Shown piece by piece: positions 9,619-18,452 of a DNA stretch of 64,000 nt. The notes beneath the pieces were generated by a model. The model saw only the letters and a list, made by a program, of their open reading frames with translations, did no database searches and was not told the DNA's origin. Origin of the DNA: Sphingomonas adhaesiva (GTDB lineage Bacteria; Pseudomonadota; Alphaproteobacteria; Sphingomonadales; Sphingomonadaceae); NCBI RefSeq assembly GCF_002374855.1, contig NZ_NWVC01000003.1:310001-374000 (forward strand). Reading direction: 5' to 3'. Position 1 is the first letter of the stretch. Every line of letters starts with the position of its first letter. The position numbers were made by a program, and so were the translations under genes.

Positions 9619-11079
9619 ATGATACGGCGCGCGCTATGGGGATGGGCCATGCTGGTCGCCGGAGCCGCCGCCTCGGCGCAGCCGCTGCCCACGCCGACGA
9701 TCAGGGCGCGTAGCGACCAGAGCGCGGTGATCGCCGGCCGGCGCGTCGCCTATACCGCCGAGGTCGGCGTGGTGCCGGTCGCCAGCCGGCCCGGCCGACA
9801 GGATGCGACCGCGGGCTATATCTCCTACAGCGTGCCCGCGCGGCGCGAGCGGCCGGTGCTGTTCGTCTTCAATGGCGGCCCCGGTGCCGCCTCCGCCTAC
9901 CTCCACATGGGGGCGCTGGGGCCATGGCGTGCGCAGGTGCCGCAGGACCCGGCTGCGCCGCTGCCCGCTGCCGCCACCGTCGCGCCCAACCCGGACACGC
10001 TCCTCGACGTCGCCGATCTCGTCTTCCTCGATCCGCCCGGTACAGGCTTTTCCTCGCTGACGGCGGACGCCGACCTCGCAATCTACCGGTCCGTCGATGG
10101 CGATGCCGACGCGGTCGCGCAGCTCGCCCGCGCCTGGCTGTCCGCGCATGGCCGCACGGGGGCGCCGCTCTATATCCTCGGCGAAAGCTACGGCACGATC
10201 CGCGCCGCAGCGATGGTCGATGCGCTGCGTCGGCAGGATGCCACACTGAAGCTCGCCGGGGTGCTGCTGCTCGGCCAGGCGCTCAACATGATCGAGACCT
10301 CGCAGCGACCGGGCAATGTCGTCACCTATCCGGTGGCGCTGCCGACGCTCGCCGCGATCGCCTGCTATCATCATGTCCGTGCCGCCCCCTGCACGCCCGA
10401 GGGCAGCGCGCGTGAGGCCGCCGCTTATGCCGAAACCTATCTCGCCGCGCTGTTCCGGGGCCGCGCATTGGAACCCGCCGATCGCGCCGCCGTCGCGGCG
10501 CGGCTGGAGGCGCTGACCGGCATATCGCGCGACTATTATCTCGCCCATGACCTGCGCATCTCCAAGGAGCGCTTCCGCGTCGAGCTGTTACGCGCGCAAG
10601 GGCGGGTGCTCGGTCGCTACGACGCGCGCTATACGGCGCCGCGAGCGGCGGATGCCGGTGACATCGTCGGCCCCGACGCCTTTTCGCCCGTGTCAGACCT
10701 CTACGGCAAGGCGGTGGTCGAGCAGCTTGCCCGGATCGGCGCCACCGATGGGACCGCCTATCGCGTGATCGTGCGCGGCGAGGACGACTGGCGCTACGGC
10801 TCCGGCGACTCACCGTTCAACGACTGGCCGTTCATGGCCCGGCTCGAACGGGCGATGGCGGCGGTGCCCGCAATGCGCCTGTTCGTCGGCACCGGCCTCT
10901 ACGACCTCACCACGACCGTCGGCGCGGCGGACTATCTCCTCGCGCAAAGCAGCCTTGCGCCCGACCGGTTCCGCAACCATCGCTACCCCGCGGGCCATGT
11001 CGCCTATTCGGACGATACCAGCTGGCGCCTGCTGATGCGCGACCTGCGTGCCTTCCTTGCGGAGAAGCCCGCCCGATGA
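9619..11079 (+). CDS. exported S10 family serine peptidase (paralogue 3)
   Basis: A 486-residue protein when started at ATG 9619, which follows an AGGGGG ribosome site located inside the end of the upstream gene. An ATG at 9598 would add seven residues ahead of an otherwise normal signal peptide (ends AAASAQ). Motifs: FNGGPGA (about 84-90), LDPPGTGFS, nucleophile elbow GESYG with Ser190, Asp in LYDLTT and His in PAGHVAYSD. A classical serine carboxypeptidase layout. Its last base overlaps the permease start (ATGA), so peptidase and permease are translationally coupled. This fits release of amino acids outside followed by uptake. Confidence 0.88.
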   Translation: MIRRALWGWAMLVAGAAASAQPLPTPTIRARSDQSAVIAGRRVAYTAEVGVVPVASRPGRQDATAGYISYSVPARRERPVLFVFNGGPGAASAYLHMGALGPWRAQVPQDPAAPLPAAATVAPNPDTLLDVADLVFLDPPGTGFSSLTADADLAIYRSVDGDADAVAQLARAWLSAHGRTGAPLYILGESYGTIRAAAMVDALRRQDATLKLAGVLLLGQALNMIETSQRPGNVVTYPVALPTLAAIACYHHVRAAPCTPEGSAREAAAYAETYLAALFRGRALEPADRAAVAARLEALTGISRDYYLAHDLRISKERFRVELLRAQGRVLGRYDARYTAPRAADAGDIVGPDAFSPVSDLYGKAVVEQLARIGATDGTAYRVIVRGEDDWRYGSGDSPFNDWPFMARLERAMAAVPAMRLFVGTGLYDLTTTVGAADYLLAQSSLAPDRFRNHRYPAGHVAYSDDTSWRLLMRDLRAFLAEKPAR

Positions 11080-12365
11080 GCGATGCGAGCCTCGCCAAGG
11101 GCATCGACCTGTGGGGGGTCGTCGCGCTGGGGCTCGGCACCGCCGTCGGCGTGTCGATATTCTCGGCGATCGCGCCCGCCGCCCGCATCGCCGGCCCGGC
11201 AATGCTGCTGTCGGCGCTGCTCGCTGCGCTGCCGATGTACCTGATCGCGGTCAGCTACGCCTTCTTGGGTTCGGCATGCCCCGTTTCCGGCGCGTCGGTC
11301 GTCTGGCCCACCCGGTTCCTCCATCCCGCCTGGGGTTTCTACATCGGCTGGGCGCGCATCGTCGCCAACCTCGGGGCGATCGTCGTGCTGGCGCTGGTGC
11401 TCGTCCGCTACGCCTCGATGCTGGTGCCGCTGCCGACCAAACCGACGATGCTCGCCGTCATGCTGCTCGCGCTCGTCGCCAACCTGTTCGGCGTCCATGT
11501 CGCCACGCGCGTGCAAAAGGTGCTGCTCGTCGGCATGCTGTTGCTGTTCGCGGTCTTCGTCGCCTGGGGCGGCATGAGTGCGGTAGATCCCGCCCGGCTG
11601 CGGCCGCTGTTCCCCAACGGCGTGCACGGCATGATCGCCGCGACGCCGCTGCTGATGGGGCTGTTCTTCGGCATCGAGGCTGCGACCGAGGCCGGGGCGG
11701 AGGTCGCCGATGGCCGCCGCACCATCCCGCTCGGCATCGCGCTGTCGATCGGATCGGCGACGCTCCTCTACCTCGCCGTCGGCTTCGTCGCGCTGGGGGT
11801 ACTTGGCGACGACGCGCTGGGCGCCAGCGACGCGCCGATCCTCGATGCAGCCAAACGTTTCATGGGTCCAGCCGCGACGCCGCTGATCGTCCTGGCGGCA
11901 GTCTTGTCGATCGGCAAGTCGCTCAACGCGCTGTTCGCGATGTTCAGCCGGAGCCTCTATGCGATGGGCGTGTCCGGCATGCTGCCGCGCGCGCTGGGCC
12001 GGGTACATCCGCGTTGGCGCACGCCGCATGTCGCGCTGTTCGCGGTCTTCCTGCTCGGCTGCGTCGGCCTGCTCCTGCCGATGGAACTCACCTTTCTGTT
12101 CCTGGCGGTGAACATCCCCAACCTCATCAAATACGGCAGCATCTGCCTCGTCGCCGCGCGGGTCGTCGACCGCCATCCCGACGTATATGACGCGGCTGCG
12201 TTCAAGTTCGGCCGTCGTGCGATGCGTCGGCTCGGCTATGCCGGTTCGGCCTGTGCCACGATTTTGATCTTCGTCGGCCTAGAGGCGGATTGGCGACCCT
12301 ACGTCCTACTACTCGTCTGGATGCTCTGCGGCTGGTGTTATTCCATCGCTTTTAGACGTGGGTGA
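11076..12365 (+). CDS. APC superfamily amino acid permease
   Basis: A 429-residue polytopic inner membrane protein with about twelve hydrophobic segments. The first carries the APC-type unwound helix GLGTAVGVSIF, matching the substrate-binding glycine-rich stretch of amino acid-polyamine-organocation transporters. It overlaps the upstream S10 peptidase gene by four bases (ATGA). The product probably imports the amino acid liberated by the peptidases; specificity cannot be read from sequence. The gene ends 15 bases before the convergent sensor kinase gene, closing the cluster. Confidence 0.87.
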   Translation: MSDASLAKGIDLWGVVALGLGTAVGVSIFSAIAPAARIAGPAMLLSALLAALPMYLIAVSYAFLGSACPVSGASVVWPTRFLHPAWGFYIGWARIVANLGAIVVLALVLVRYASMLVPLPTKPTMLAVMLLALVANLFGVHVATRVQKVLLVGMLLLFAVFVAWGGMSAVDPARLRPLFPNGVHGMIAATPLLMGLFFGIEAATEAGAEVADGRRTIPLGIALSIGSATLLYLAVGFVALGVLGDDALGASDAPILDAAKRFMGPAATPLIVLAAVLSIGKSLNALFAMFSRSLYAMGVSGMLPRALGRVHPRWRTPHVALFAVFLLGCVGLLLPMELTFLFLAVNIPNLIKYGSICLVAARVVDRHPDVYDAAAFKFGRRAMRRLGYAGSACATILIFVGLEADWRPYVLLLVWMLCGWCYSIAFRRG

Positions 12366-12380
12366 GTGCGCGGGGCAGCA

Positions 12381-13490
12381 CTAGCCCAGAAGATGCGGGC
12401 CGCTGTCCGCAAGTGGATCGCCCGGCCCCCCGCGTTGCTCCGTCGCCGCGCCATCCGCCGACAATCCCGGCGGGAGGATGAGCGTGGCGCGGGTTCCCTG
12501 GCATCGTTCCAGATGAAAGCGCCCCCCCTGTCCGCGCGCGAGGGTGGTCGCGATCCGCAGGCCCAGGCTGGTACTGCTGTCCAGATCGAAGTCGGCAGGC
12601 AAGCCGTGTCCGTCGTCATGGACCGTGATGCAAAGGCCGCGACCGGGATCCTGCTCCACCGCGATGGCGAGGCGGCCACCTGTTCCATCGGCAAAGCCGT
12701 GCTCCAGCGCGTTGGCGACCGCCTCTGCGACGATGAGGGCGACGGGAACGGCGGCGTCCGGTACCAGCCGCAACCGTTCGTCGCCGGAGGCGGTGATGGT
12801 GACATCGTGCCGCCCGGCTGCTTCGATGACGCTCAGGCCAAGCTCGCTAAGGAAGGGAACAAGCGGCTGGGCGACCCCCGATGCGTCGTACAGCTGTCGG
12901 CTGATGCGGCCGATCAGCGCGAGGCGGGCAGCTGCTTCGTCCAGCGCCGATCGTTCGCCGGCGTCGGCAAGTTCCCGCCTCTGCATGGTCAGCAGGGCCG
13001 CCGCCACCTGCAGGTTGTTCGACACCCGGTGCTGCAGTTCGCGGAACAGCAACTCGCGCGTATCGGCCAGGGAGCGGCTCACCTCGCGTTCGGCGGCGAG
13101 CTGGCGATTGGCGACCTGCATCCAGTGGACGAGCACCAGATCGGTCGCGACCACGAATACGTAGAACGCCAATGCGAACGCCGCGCCGGTCGTCAACTTG
13201 AAGCCCGTGGGGGGAATGAAGCAATACCAGGCGAGCAAGCCGCAGAGCAATGCCGAGACCGCACCGATGCGCACGCCGAAGAGGAACGAACTGACGATCA
13301 CCGCCGGAAAGAAGGTGACGTAGGGAAAGCCCGGCGGCAGAAACGGATCGGCCAGGTCCCGGAGCAGCCATGCGGCAGCGACGATCGCGAGCATGATGGC
13401 CATGCCGAAGACCGGGCGATCGCGGGCGACGGGAAGTCGTTCGATCCATCGCACGGATTTCTGCACGGACACAGGCGTACGGTCGATCAT
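12381..13490 (-). CDS. DUF4118-type membrane sensor histidine kinase (HisKA_2 family)
   Basis: A 369-residue protein. An N-terminal block of four hydrophobic segments (about residues 27-120) matches the DUF4118 membrane module also found in KdpD. A coiled linker follows, then a HisKA_2 dimerisation box ELQHRVSNN with phospho-acceptor His154, and a HATPase domain (VAEAVANALEHG N-box, then DDGHGLP). This kinase class usually feeds general stress or light and nutrient responses in alphaproteobacteria. No response regulator gene is adjacent, so its partner must be elsewhere. The stimulus is unknown. Confidence 0.85.
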   Translation of the reverse strand: MIDRTPVSVQKSVRWIERLPVARDRPVFGMAIMLAIVAAAWLLRDLADPFLPPGFPYVTFFPAVIVSSFLFGVRIGAVSALLCGLLAWYCFIPPTGFKLTTGAAFALAFYVFVVATDLVLVHWMQVANRQLAAEREVSRSLADTRELLFRELQHRVSNNLQVAAALLTMQRRELADAGERSALDEAAARLALIGRISRQLYDASGVAQPLVPFLSELGLSVIEAAGRHDVTITASGDERLRLVPDAAVPVALIVAEAVANALEHGFADGTGGRLAIAVEQDPGRGLCITVHDDGHGLPADFDLDSSTSLGLRIATTLARGQGGRFHLERCQGTRATLILPPGLSADGAATEQRGGPGDPLADSGPHLLG

Positions 13491-13664
13491 CAGGGAACGT
13501 GGTAGGGCTTTTTCCGAAGTCCGTCACCCTCCTGAAACAGCGCGCAACAGTCTTGTCGGCCGGCCGATCCGACAAGCACCGTCGCAAGCCTTGCCGGCCC
13601 CCGGGGCGCGTGCGCGTCCGACATCTGGAAACGGCCGTGCCGCATGCTGTCGCGGGGCCGCGCC

Positions 13665-15755
13665 CTACCATCGGGTGCCGAGCGAGACGCGGATCGTTCG
13701 CGGCGCGCCGGGATAAATCCAGAAGCCGTTGTAGGAACTGAGCGCATAACGGCGATCCAGAAGGTTGTCCGCTTCCAGCCGCAGGGTGGCGAACCGCCCC
13801 AGTGGAGCTTCGGCGGCGGCCTTCAGCTTCAGATAGGCGGGCAATATCAGGCCGCTGGTGTCCGTGGCGCCGGAGCGCCGACCGGTATAGGTCGCCCCGC
13901 CGCTGACCGACCAGCCGTGATCGACCGATCGATGCACGACGAACACCGATCCCGAATGGTCGGGCACGTTGAGGGCCAGGGGCGTGGCGAAGTTGCGATC
14001 GTCGTAGCGCGCCCGCGTCCACGCATAATTGACGACGGCCTGCCACCGCCGTCCCAGGCGAAGCGCGACGTCCAGGTCGATGCCGCGGCTGCGCAGCGAG
14101 CCGACCGGCGCGAGGAAATTGGCGTCGAGCGGATCGGTGGTGAGCACGCCCGACTTGGCGATATCGAACCACGTGATCCCTGCGTCGATACCGGTCCACC
14201 GACCGCTCACCCCCGCTTCATAGCCATGGCCGCGTTCGGGCGCGAAGGCGGCGCCATCCCGGCCGCTGCCCGAATTGAGCAGGTTGGATTCGCCCCAATT
14301 GCCATGGACCGACACCGCATCGGTGATCGCGTAGCGCGCGCCCATGCGGAACGTCACGGGGGAACCCGCCGCGCGCGACACGGCACCCGTCAGGTTCCGG
14401 CGCAATTCCTGACGATAGGTATCGAACCGTATGCCGCCCACCACCGACAGGCGACCCGTCACATCCCACAGGTCCTGGGCATAGATCGCCAGTACATCGC
14501 GCTTCTCGCGCTGGTCGATGCTGGGCAGCAGGGGCAGCGCCTGCGCTATGCCATAGACGGGGTCGAAGACGTCGATCGCATAAGGGGCCGCCGCCGACGG
14601 ATTGCGCCGGCGCAGCAGTTCCAGATAGTCGAGCCGGTACGCCTTCACGCCCAGGGCGGGGCGGTGGTGACCCAGCGCCTCCAGCTCGCCGCGCAATTCC
14701 AGCCGCGCGGAAAGGTCCTCGACCTCGTAGCCACGCTCGCGTCGCTGGCGCCAGAGCGTCCGCCCGCCCACCAGCCGCGACTGATCGGCCGAGATGCCGC
14801 GCAGCGATCCGGTTCGATAGGCGATCCCGCCGACGAGCGACCAGGGGCCGGCGACCTGCCACTCGCCGGTCAATTGGTGACGCGTGTCGCGCGCGTGCGT
14901 GTCGCCGTTCGACGGTTCGCCCAGGAAGCGCGAGGCCGGCAACGCCAGCGGATCGCCCCCCAGCGCGACGACGCCGCGATCGAACGGGGAGGCGTAGCGG
15001 ATGATCTGCCCGACATAGGTCAGCTGCAGCGCGGCGGAGGGGCGGAAGGTCAGCGATGGTGCCACCGTCCGCCGCCGCAATCCCACGAAATCCCGAAATC
15101 CGTCACTGTCCTCCGCCGCGACGACGATCCGCCCGGCGAGGTTTCCGGTGAGCGGGCCGGTGGCATCGAGTTCGATCCGTCGCGTGTCGAACGACCCATA
15201 GGTCAGCCGCGCCGACGCCGCCGGTGCGAAGCGCGGCGTCTTCGTGACCATGTTGACGCGGCCGGCCGGATCGATGTCGCCGAAGATCGCGCCCGCCGGC
15301 CCCTTGAGGATCTCGATCCGCTCGATCGTCGCGGGATCCCGCGCCGGTGCGCTGCCACGGTTGGCGACGAAGCCGTCGACATAATATTCGCCGCCGCCGT
15401 CGGCGGTGCTCAGGAAGCCGCGGATGGCGAAATTGTCCGCAAAGCCGCCGCGGTTGTTCTGCTGGCTGCTGCCGCTGACCAGTTCCAGCGCATCGCCCAG
15501 GCGGTAGGTGCCGGCCGCCTGCAGCAGATCCTGTTCGAGCGACCGGCTCGACTGCGACATACGCTCGGTCGCGCGATCGGCGGATATCGTCGCGTCGCGC
15601 GCGGCGCGCGTTCCCAGCACCACGATCTCCTCGCGATCGTCCGTGGTCGTTTCCTCCGCGGCGACCGGTGCGCTCAGCAACGCCGGCAGGACGAACAGCT
15701 TGCGTATGGCCGGCGCCGCGCACTTGCGCGGCCGGCGGATCGCGGGATTGGACAC
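13665..15755 (-). CDS. TonB-dependent siderophore-type receptor
   Basis: A 696-residue outer membrane receptor of the FhuA/FpvA size class, smaller than the other receptors here. It has a signal peptide (ends SAPVAAEE), a TonB-box-like EEIVVLGTR, a plug with the family motif GFADNFAIRGF and ILKGPAGAIFGD, then a 22-strand-type barrel ending in Trp. It starts at GTG 15755, preceded by GGAAG. A Fur-box-like sequence lies 25 bases upstream. Likely role: uptake of a ferric siderophore under iron limitation. No cytoplasmic siderophore reductase or periplasmic binding protein is next to it. Confidence 0.87.
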   Translation of the reverse strand: MSNPAIRRPRKCAAPAIRKLFVLPALLSAPVAAEETTTDDREEIVVLGTRAARDATISADRATERMSQSSRSLEQDLLQAAGTYRLGDALELVSGSSQQNNRGGFADNFAIRGFLSTADGGGEYYVDGFVANRGSAPARDPATIERIEILKGPAGAIFGDIDPAGRVNMVTKTPRFAPAASARLTYGSFDTRRIELDATGPLTGNLAGRIVVAAEDSDGFRDFVGLRRRTVAPSLTFRPSAALQLTYVGQIIRYASPFDRGVVALGGDPLALPASRFLGEPSNGDTHARDTRHQLTGEWQVAGPWSLVGGIAYRTGSLRGISADQSRLVGGRTLWRQRRERGYEVEDLSARLELRGELEALGHHRPALGVKAYRLDYLELLRRRNPSAAAPYAIDVFDPVYGIAQALPLLPSIDQREKRDVLAIYAQDLWDVTGRLSVVGGIRFDTYRQELRRNLTGAVSRAAGSPVTFRMGARYAITDAVSVHGNWGESNLLNSGSGRDGAAFAPERGHGYEAGVSGRWTGIDAGITWFDIAKSGVLTTDPLDANFLAPVGSLRSRGIDLDVALRLGRRWQAVVNYAWTRARYDDRNFATPLALNVPDHSGSVFVVHRSVDHGWSVSGGATYTGRRSGATDTSGLILPAYLKLKAAAEAPLGRFATLRLEADNLLDRRYALSSYNGFWIYPGAPRTIRVSLGTRW

Positions 15756-15779
15756 GCGGCTTCCTTCTGACTAGTATGT

Positions 15780-15793
15780 AATGATGTATCATT
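15780..15793. promoter_or_regulatory. Fur-box-like inverted repeat
   Basis: AATGAT-GT-ATCATT is an inverted repeat with 6-base arms, close to the core of Fur operators (GATAATGATAATCATTATC). It lies between the siderophore receptor start (15755, minus strand) and the DUF1624 gene, where an iron-responsive operator would be expected. The assignment is by resemblance only. Confidence 0.4.
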
Positions 15794-15849
15794 TCCATGC
15801 CGCCTCAGCCCTGACCCGTCAACCGCGACCATCAGATCGCGACGACAGC

Positions 15850-17010
15850 GTGAGGGTTGCCGACACGACGACGGCGCGACGCCGGTTGCAGAGCATCGAC
15901 GCCCTGCGCGGCCTGGTGATGGTGCTGATGCTGCTCGACCATCTGCGCGAGACGTGGTTCCTGCACGTCGCGGTCCCCGATCCGATGGATGCGCGTACCG
16001 CCTTGCCCGCGTTGTTCGTCGCCCGCCTGGTTGCCAGCCTGTGCGCGCCGGTGTTCGTCGCGCTGACCGGCGTGGCGGCATTCCTGCACGGCAGCGGGCA
16101 TACGCTGGCGGAAACCAGAATGTATCTGGTCAAGCGCGGACTGGTGCTGATGGCGCTGGAGGTGTTGTTCCTGTCCGAACTCTATTGGGGCGTCGCGGCG
16201 GTGCCGACGCTGTGGCTGCAGGTGATCTGGTGCATCGGGGTCTGCATGGTCGTGCTGGCCGGACTGATCGGGCTGCCGCACCGCGTCCTGCTGGTCGCCG
16301 GGATCGTGATCCTGTGCGGGCACAACCTGCTCGATTTCATCCACCTCACTCCCGACCAGCCGCTGTTTCCGCTGTGGGCGATGCTGCACCAGCGCGACGT
16401 GATATCCCTGCCGTTCGGCTTGCTGGCGAAGACGACCTATCCGGTGCTGCCCTGGATCGGGGTGATCGTGCTCGGCTTTTCGATCGGTCCGTGGTTCCTG
16501 CCCGGCACGTCCGCGGCGGTCCGCAACCGTCGCCTTATCGGGTCGGGGATCGCGATGCTCGCGTCGTTCGTGCTGATCCGGCTGGCCAACGGCTATGGCG
16601 ATGCCCCGTGGTTCACGGTGCCGGGCGATCCGATGCGGACCGTCATGAGCTTCCTGGCGCTGACCAAATATCCGCCGTCGCTGCTGTTCCTGTTGCTGAC
16701 GCTGGGCATCGGGGCGCTGATGCTGGTGGCGTTCGACAGGGCGGCGGGCAGGGGGATCGTCGCGGCACTGGCGGTGTTCGGCGCCGCGCCGATGTTCTTC
16801 TACCTGTTCCACCTCACGATGCTCCGGATCCTCTACCATACCGCACTGGGGCTATGGGGGCCGACGCATGGGTCGGTCTTTGCCGTCAACAGCTATGGCT
16901 GGGTTCTGGTCTGGTATGCGGCGCTGATCGTTCCGCTCTACCTGCCGACCGTCTGGTTCTCGCGCTTCAAGGCGCGGCGGCGCGACCTGACGTGGCTGCG
17001 CTATCTGTGA
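15850..17010 (+). CDS. DUF1624-type polytopic membrane protein, putative acyltransferase
   Basis: A hydrophobic protein with about ten membrane segments. The N-terminal motif RLQSIDALRG, followed by a segment with a DHLRE end, is the hallmark of the DUF1624/heparan-glucosaminide N-acetyltransferase-like group, whose members are thought to transfer acyl groups across the membrane. The frame is open back to ATG 15781, but those upstream ATG codons lie inside the Fur-like repeat and leave no room for a promoter. I therefore prefer GTG 15850 (386 residues), though its ribosome site is weak. It diverges from the siderophore receptor gene. The substrate is unknown. Confidence 0.75.
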   Translation: MRVADTTTARRRLQSIDALRGLVMVLMLLDHLRETWFLHVAVPDPMDARTALPALFVARLVASLCAPVFVALTGVAAFLHGSGHTLAETRMYLVKRGLVLMALEVLFLSELYWGVAAVPTLWLQVIWCIGVCMVVLAGLIGLPHRVLLVAGIVILCGHNLLDFIHLTPDQPLFPLWAMLHQRDVISLPFGLLAKTTYPVLPWIGVIVLGFSIGPWFLPGTSAAVRNRRLIGSGIAMLASFVLIRLANGYGDAPWFTVPGDPMRTVMSFLALTKYPPSLLFLLLTLGIGALMLVAFDRAAGRGIVAALAVFGAAPMFFYLFHLTMLRILYHTALGLWGPTHGSVFAVNSYGWVLVWYAALIVPLYLPTVWFSRFKARRRDLTWLRYL

Positions 17011-17051
17011 CGTCGACGCCGCGTGACGGATAGGCGGTGAGGCATATCAAC

Positions 17052-17071
17052 ATATAAAGATATCTTTATAT
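17052..17071. promoter_or_regulatory. perfect 20-bp palindrome upstream of the cobalamin riboswitch
   Basis: ATATAAAGATATCTTTATAT reads identically on both strands and stands out as AT-rich in GC-rich surroundings. It overlaps the expected promoter area: TTGACG, a possible -35, follows at 17077-17082, and the riboswitch RNA begins about 40 bases further on. The GATATC-centred form resembles operators I recall for ArsR-family methionine/S-adenosylhomocysteine regulators (SahR type) in proteobacteria; that identification is inference. It suggests the mesX-mesD transcript is repressed at initiation as well as by the riboswitch. Confidence 0.6.
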
Positions 17072-17112
17072 AGAACTTGACGCGGATTGCGTGATGGTGT
17101 TGAACCCCGCGT

Positions 17113-17307
17113 GTCGAGGTTCCCCATCCCAGGCGTGGCGATGGGGCTAAGACGGGAAGCCGGTGGTGCTCCTTCGGGGCAGAATCCGGCGCTGCCCCCG
17201 CAACTGTAAGCGGCGAGTGGCGGCTCCATTTCGTGTCACTGGGTTCCCGCAAGGAGCCTGGGAAGGCCGGAGCCACCGCGTTGACCCGCAAGCCAGGAAA
17301 CCTGCCT
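17113..17307 (+). promoter_or_regulatory. cobalamin riboswitch
   Basis: The leader contains the conserved elements of the adenosylcobalamin/cobalamin aptamer in the right order: GGGAAGCCGGTG near 17154, the B12 box region AATCCGGCGCTGCCCCCGCA followed by ACTGTAAGCGG (17183-17213), CACTGGG near 17236, GGGAAGGCCGG near 17260, and the closing segment GACCCGCAAGCCAGGAAACC (17284-17303). It precedes mesX by about 140 bases. Cobalamin binding is expected to switch off the B12-independent methionine synthesis genes. GGA-rich and TCC-rich stretches at about 17318-17345 could form the expression platform, but I cannot fold it here. No gene is visible in the rest of 17011-17445. Confidence 0.92.
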
Positions 17308-17445
17308 TCGACGCCATAACGTTCCTCGGACGGGGGTTCCTCCGGTGGATCGCGCTTGATGCGTGGTCTCGTGGCGTCCGCCATCCGAGCCCGTCCGTGC
17401 CTTGCGCGCTTTCGCCTGACCTTCGCCCGCAACGCCAGGTGAGTC

Positions 17446-18423
17446 ATGACGAACAGCGGGTTCACGTTCACGATCAGCAGCCTTCCCTTCGACGAGGATT
17501 ATCGTCCGGCCGACGACACGCGCATCACCACCAACTTCGCCAATCTCGCGCGGGGCGAGCGCCGCCGAGAGAATCTGCGCAACACGCTGGTGATGATCGA
17601 CCGCCGCTTCAACGCGCTGATGCAGTGGGACAACCCCGCGGGTGATCGATATGCGGTGGAGTTGAAGATCGTCTCGGTCGCGCTCGCCACCGGGGCCGGC
17701 GACCAGAGTCTTCCGCTGATCGAGATCCTGCACGCGATCGTCACCGACCGGACCAGCGGCGAGCGCATCGACGGCATGGTCGGCAACAATTTCTCGTCCT
17801 ATCTGCGCGATTACGACTTCAGCGTCGTCCTGCTCGATCACCTGAAGACCGCAGGGGGCGGTGCGCCGGACGATTTCGGCGACCTGCACGGCAGGCTGTT
17901 CCAACGCTTCCTGGCGTCCAGCGCCTATCGCGACACCTTCCGCAAGGCACCGGTCATCTGCCTGAGCGTGTCGAGCAGCGAAGTCTACCACCGCACCGCC
18001 AACGCGCATCCGGTCCTGGGCGTCGAATACCGGACCGACCGGCTGTCGGCGACCGACCGGTATTTCGCGAAGATGGGCATGAAGGCCCGCTACTTTATGC
18101 CGCCGCACGGCGTCGCGCCGCTCGCCTTCTATCATATCGGCGATCTGGTCAGCGACTACACCAACCTCGAACTCGCCAGCACGATCGCGACGATGGAGAC
18201 GTTCCAGAAGATCTACCGTCCCGAAATCTACAACGCCAATTCGGCGGCGGCGGCGCTGTACCGGCCCAGCCTGACGTATCAGGACTATTCGCTGACCCGC
18301 ATCGTCTACGATCGCGAAGAGCGCAACCGGCTTGCCCTCGAACAGGGCAGGTTCGCCGAAGAGACGATCATCAGGCCGCACGGCGCGGCGCTGAAGCGTT
18401 GGTCCGCGACCGGCGGCCGTTGA
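17446..18423 (+). CDS. mesX: MesX (DUF1852 protein), partner of methionine synthase MesD
   Basis: A 325-residue soluble protein of the DUF1852 family. The family is known as the obligate partner of the core-MetE methionine synthase MesD, the two genes being found together in aerobic proteobacteria and needed for methionine formation with a methyl donor other than methyl-folate. No signal peptide or membrane segment is seen. It starts at ATG 17446 behind AGGTGA and is the first gene after the cobalamin riboswitch, with mesD 29 bases downstream. How it works biochemically (methyl donor supply or oxygen-dependent step) is not shown by the sequence. Confidence 0.87.
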   Translation: MTNSGFTFTISSLPFDEDYRPADDTRITTNFANLARGERRRENLRNTLVMIDRRFNALMQWDNPAGDRYAVELKIVSVALATGAGDQSLPLIEILHAIVTDRTSGERIDGMVGNNFSSYLRDYDFSVVLLDHLKTAGGGAPDDFGDLHGRLFQRFLASSAYRDTFRKAPVICLSVSSSEVYHRTANAHPVLGVEYRTDRLSATDRYFAKMGMKARYFMPPHGVAPLAFYHIGDLVSDYTNLELASTIATMETFQKIYRPEIYNANSAAAALYRPSLTYQDYSLTRIVYDREERNRLALEQGRFAEETIIRPHGAALKRWSATGGR

Positions 18424-18452
18424 TCCATTCCCCTTTGTGACAGGTATCCATC

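Noticed and set aside
1..12365. Lasso peptide or other biosynthetic cluster
   Set aside because: No precursor peptide, cyclase or S9-type isopeptidase; all peptidases are S10 and the remaining genes are catabolic or transport.
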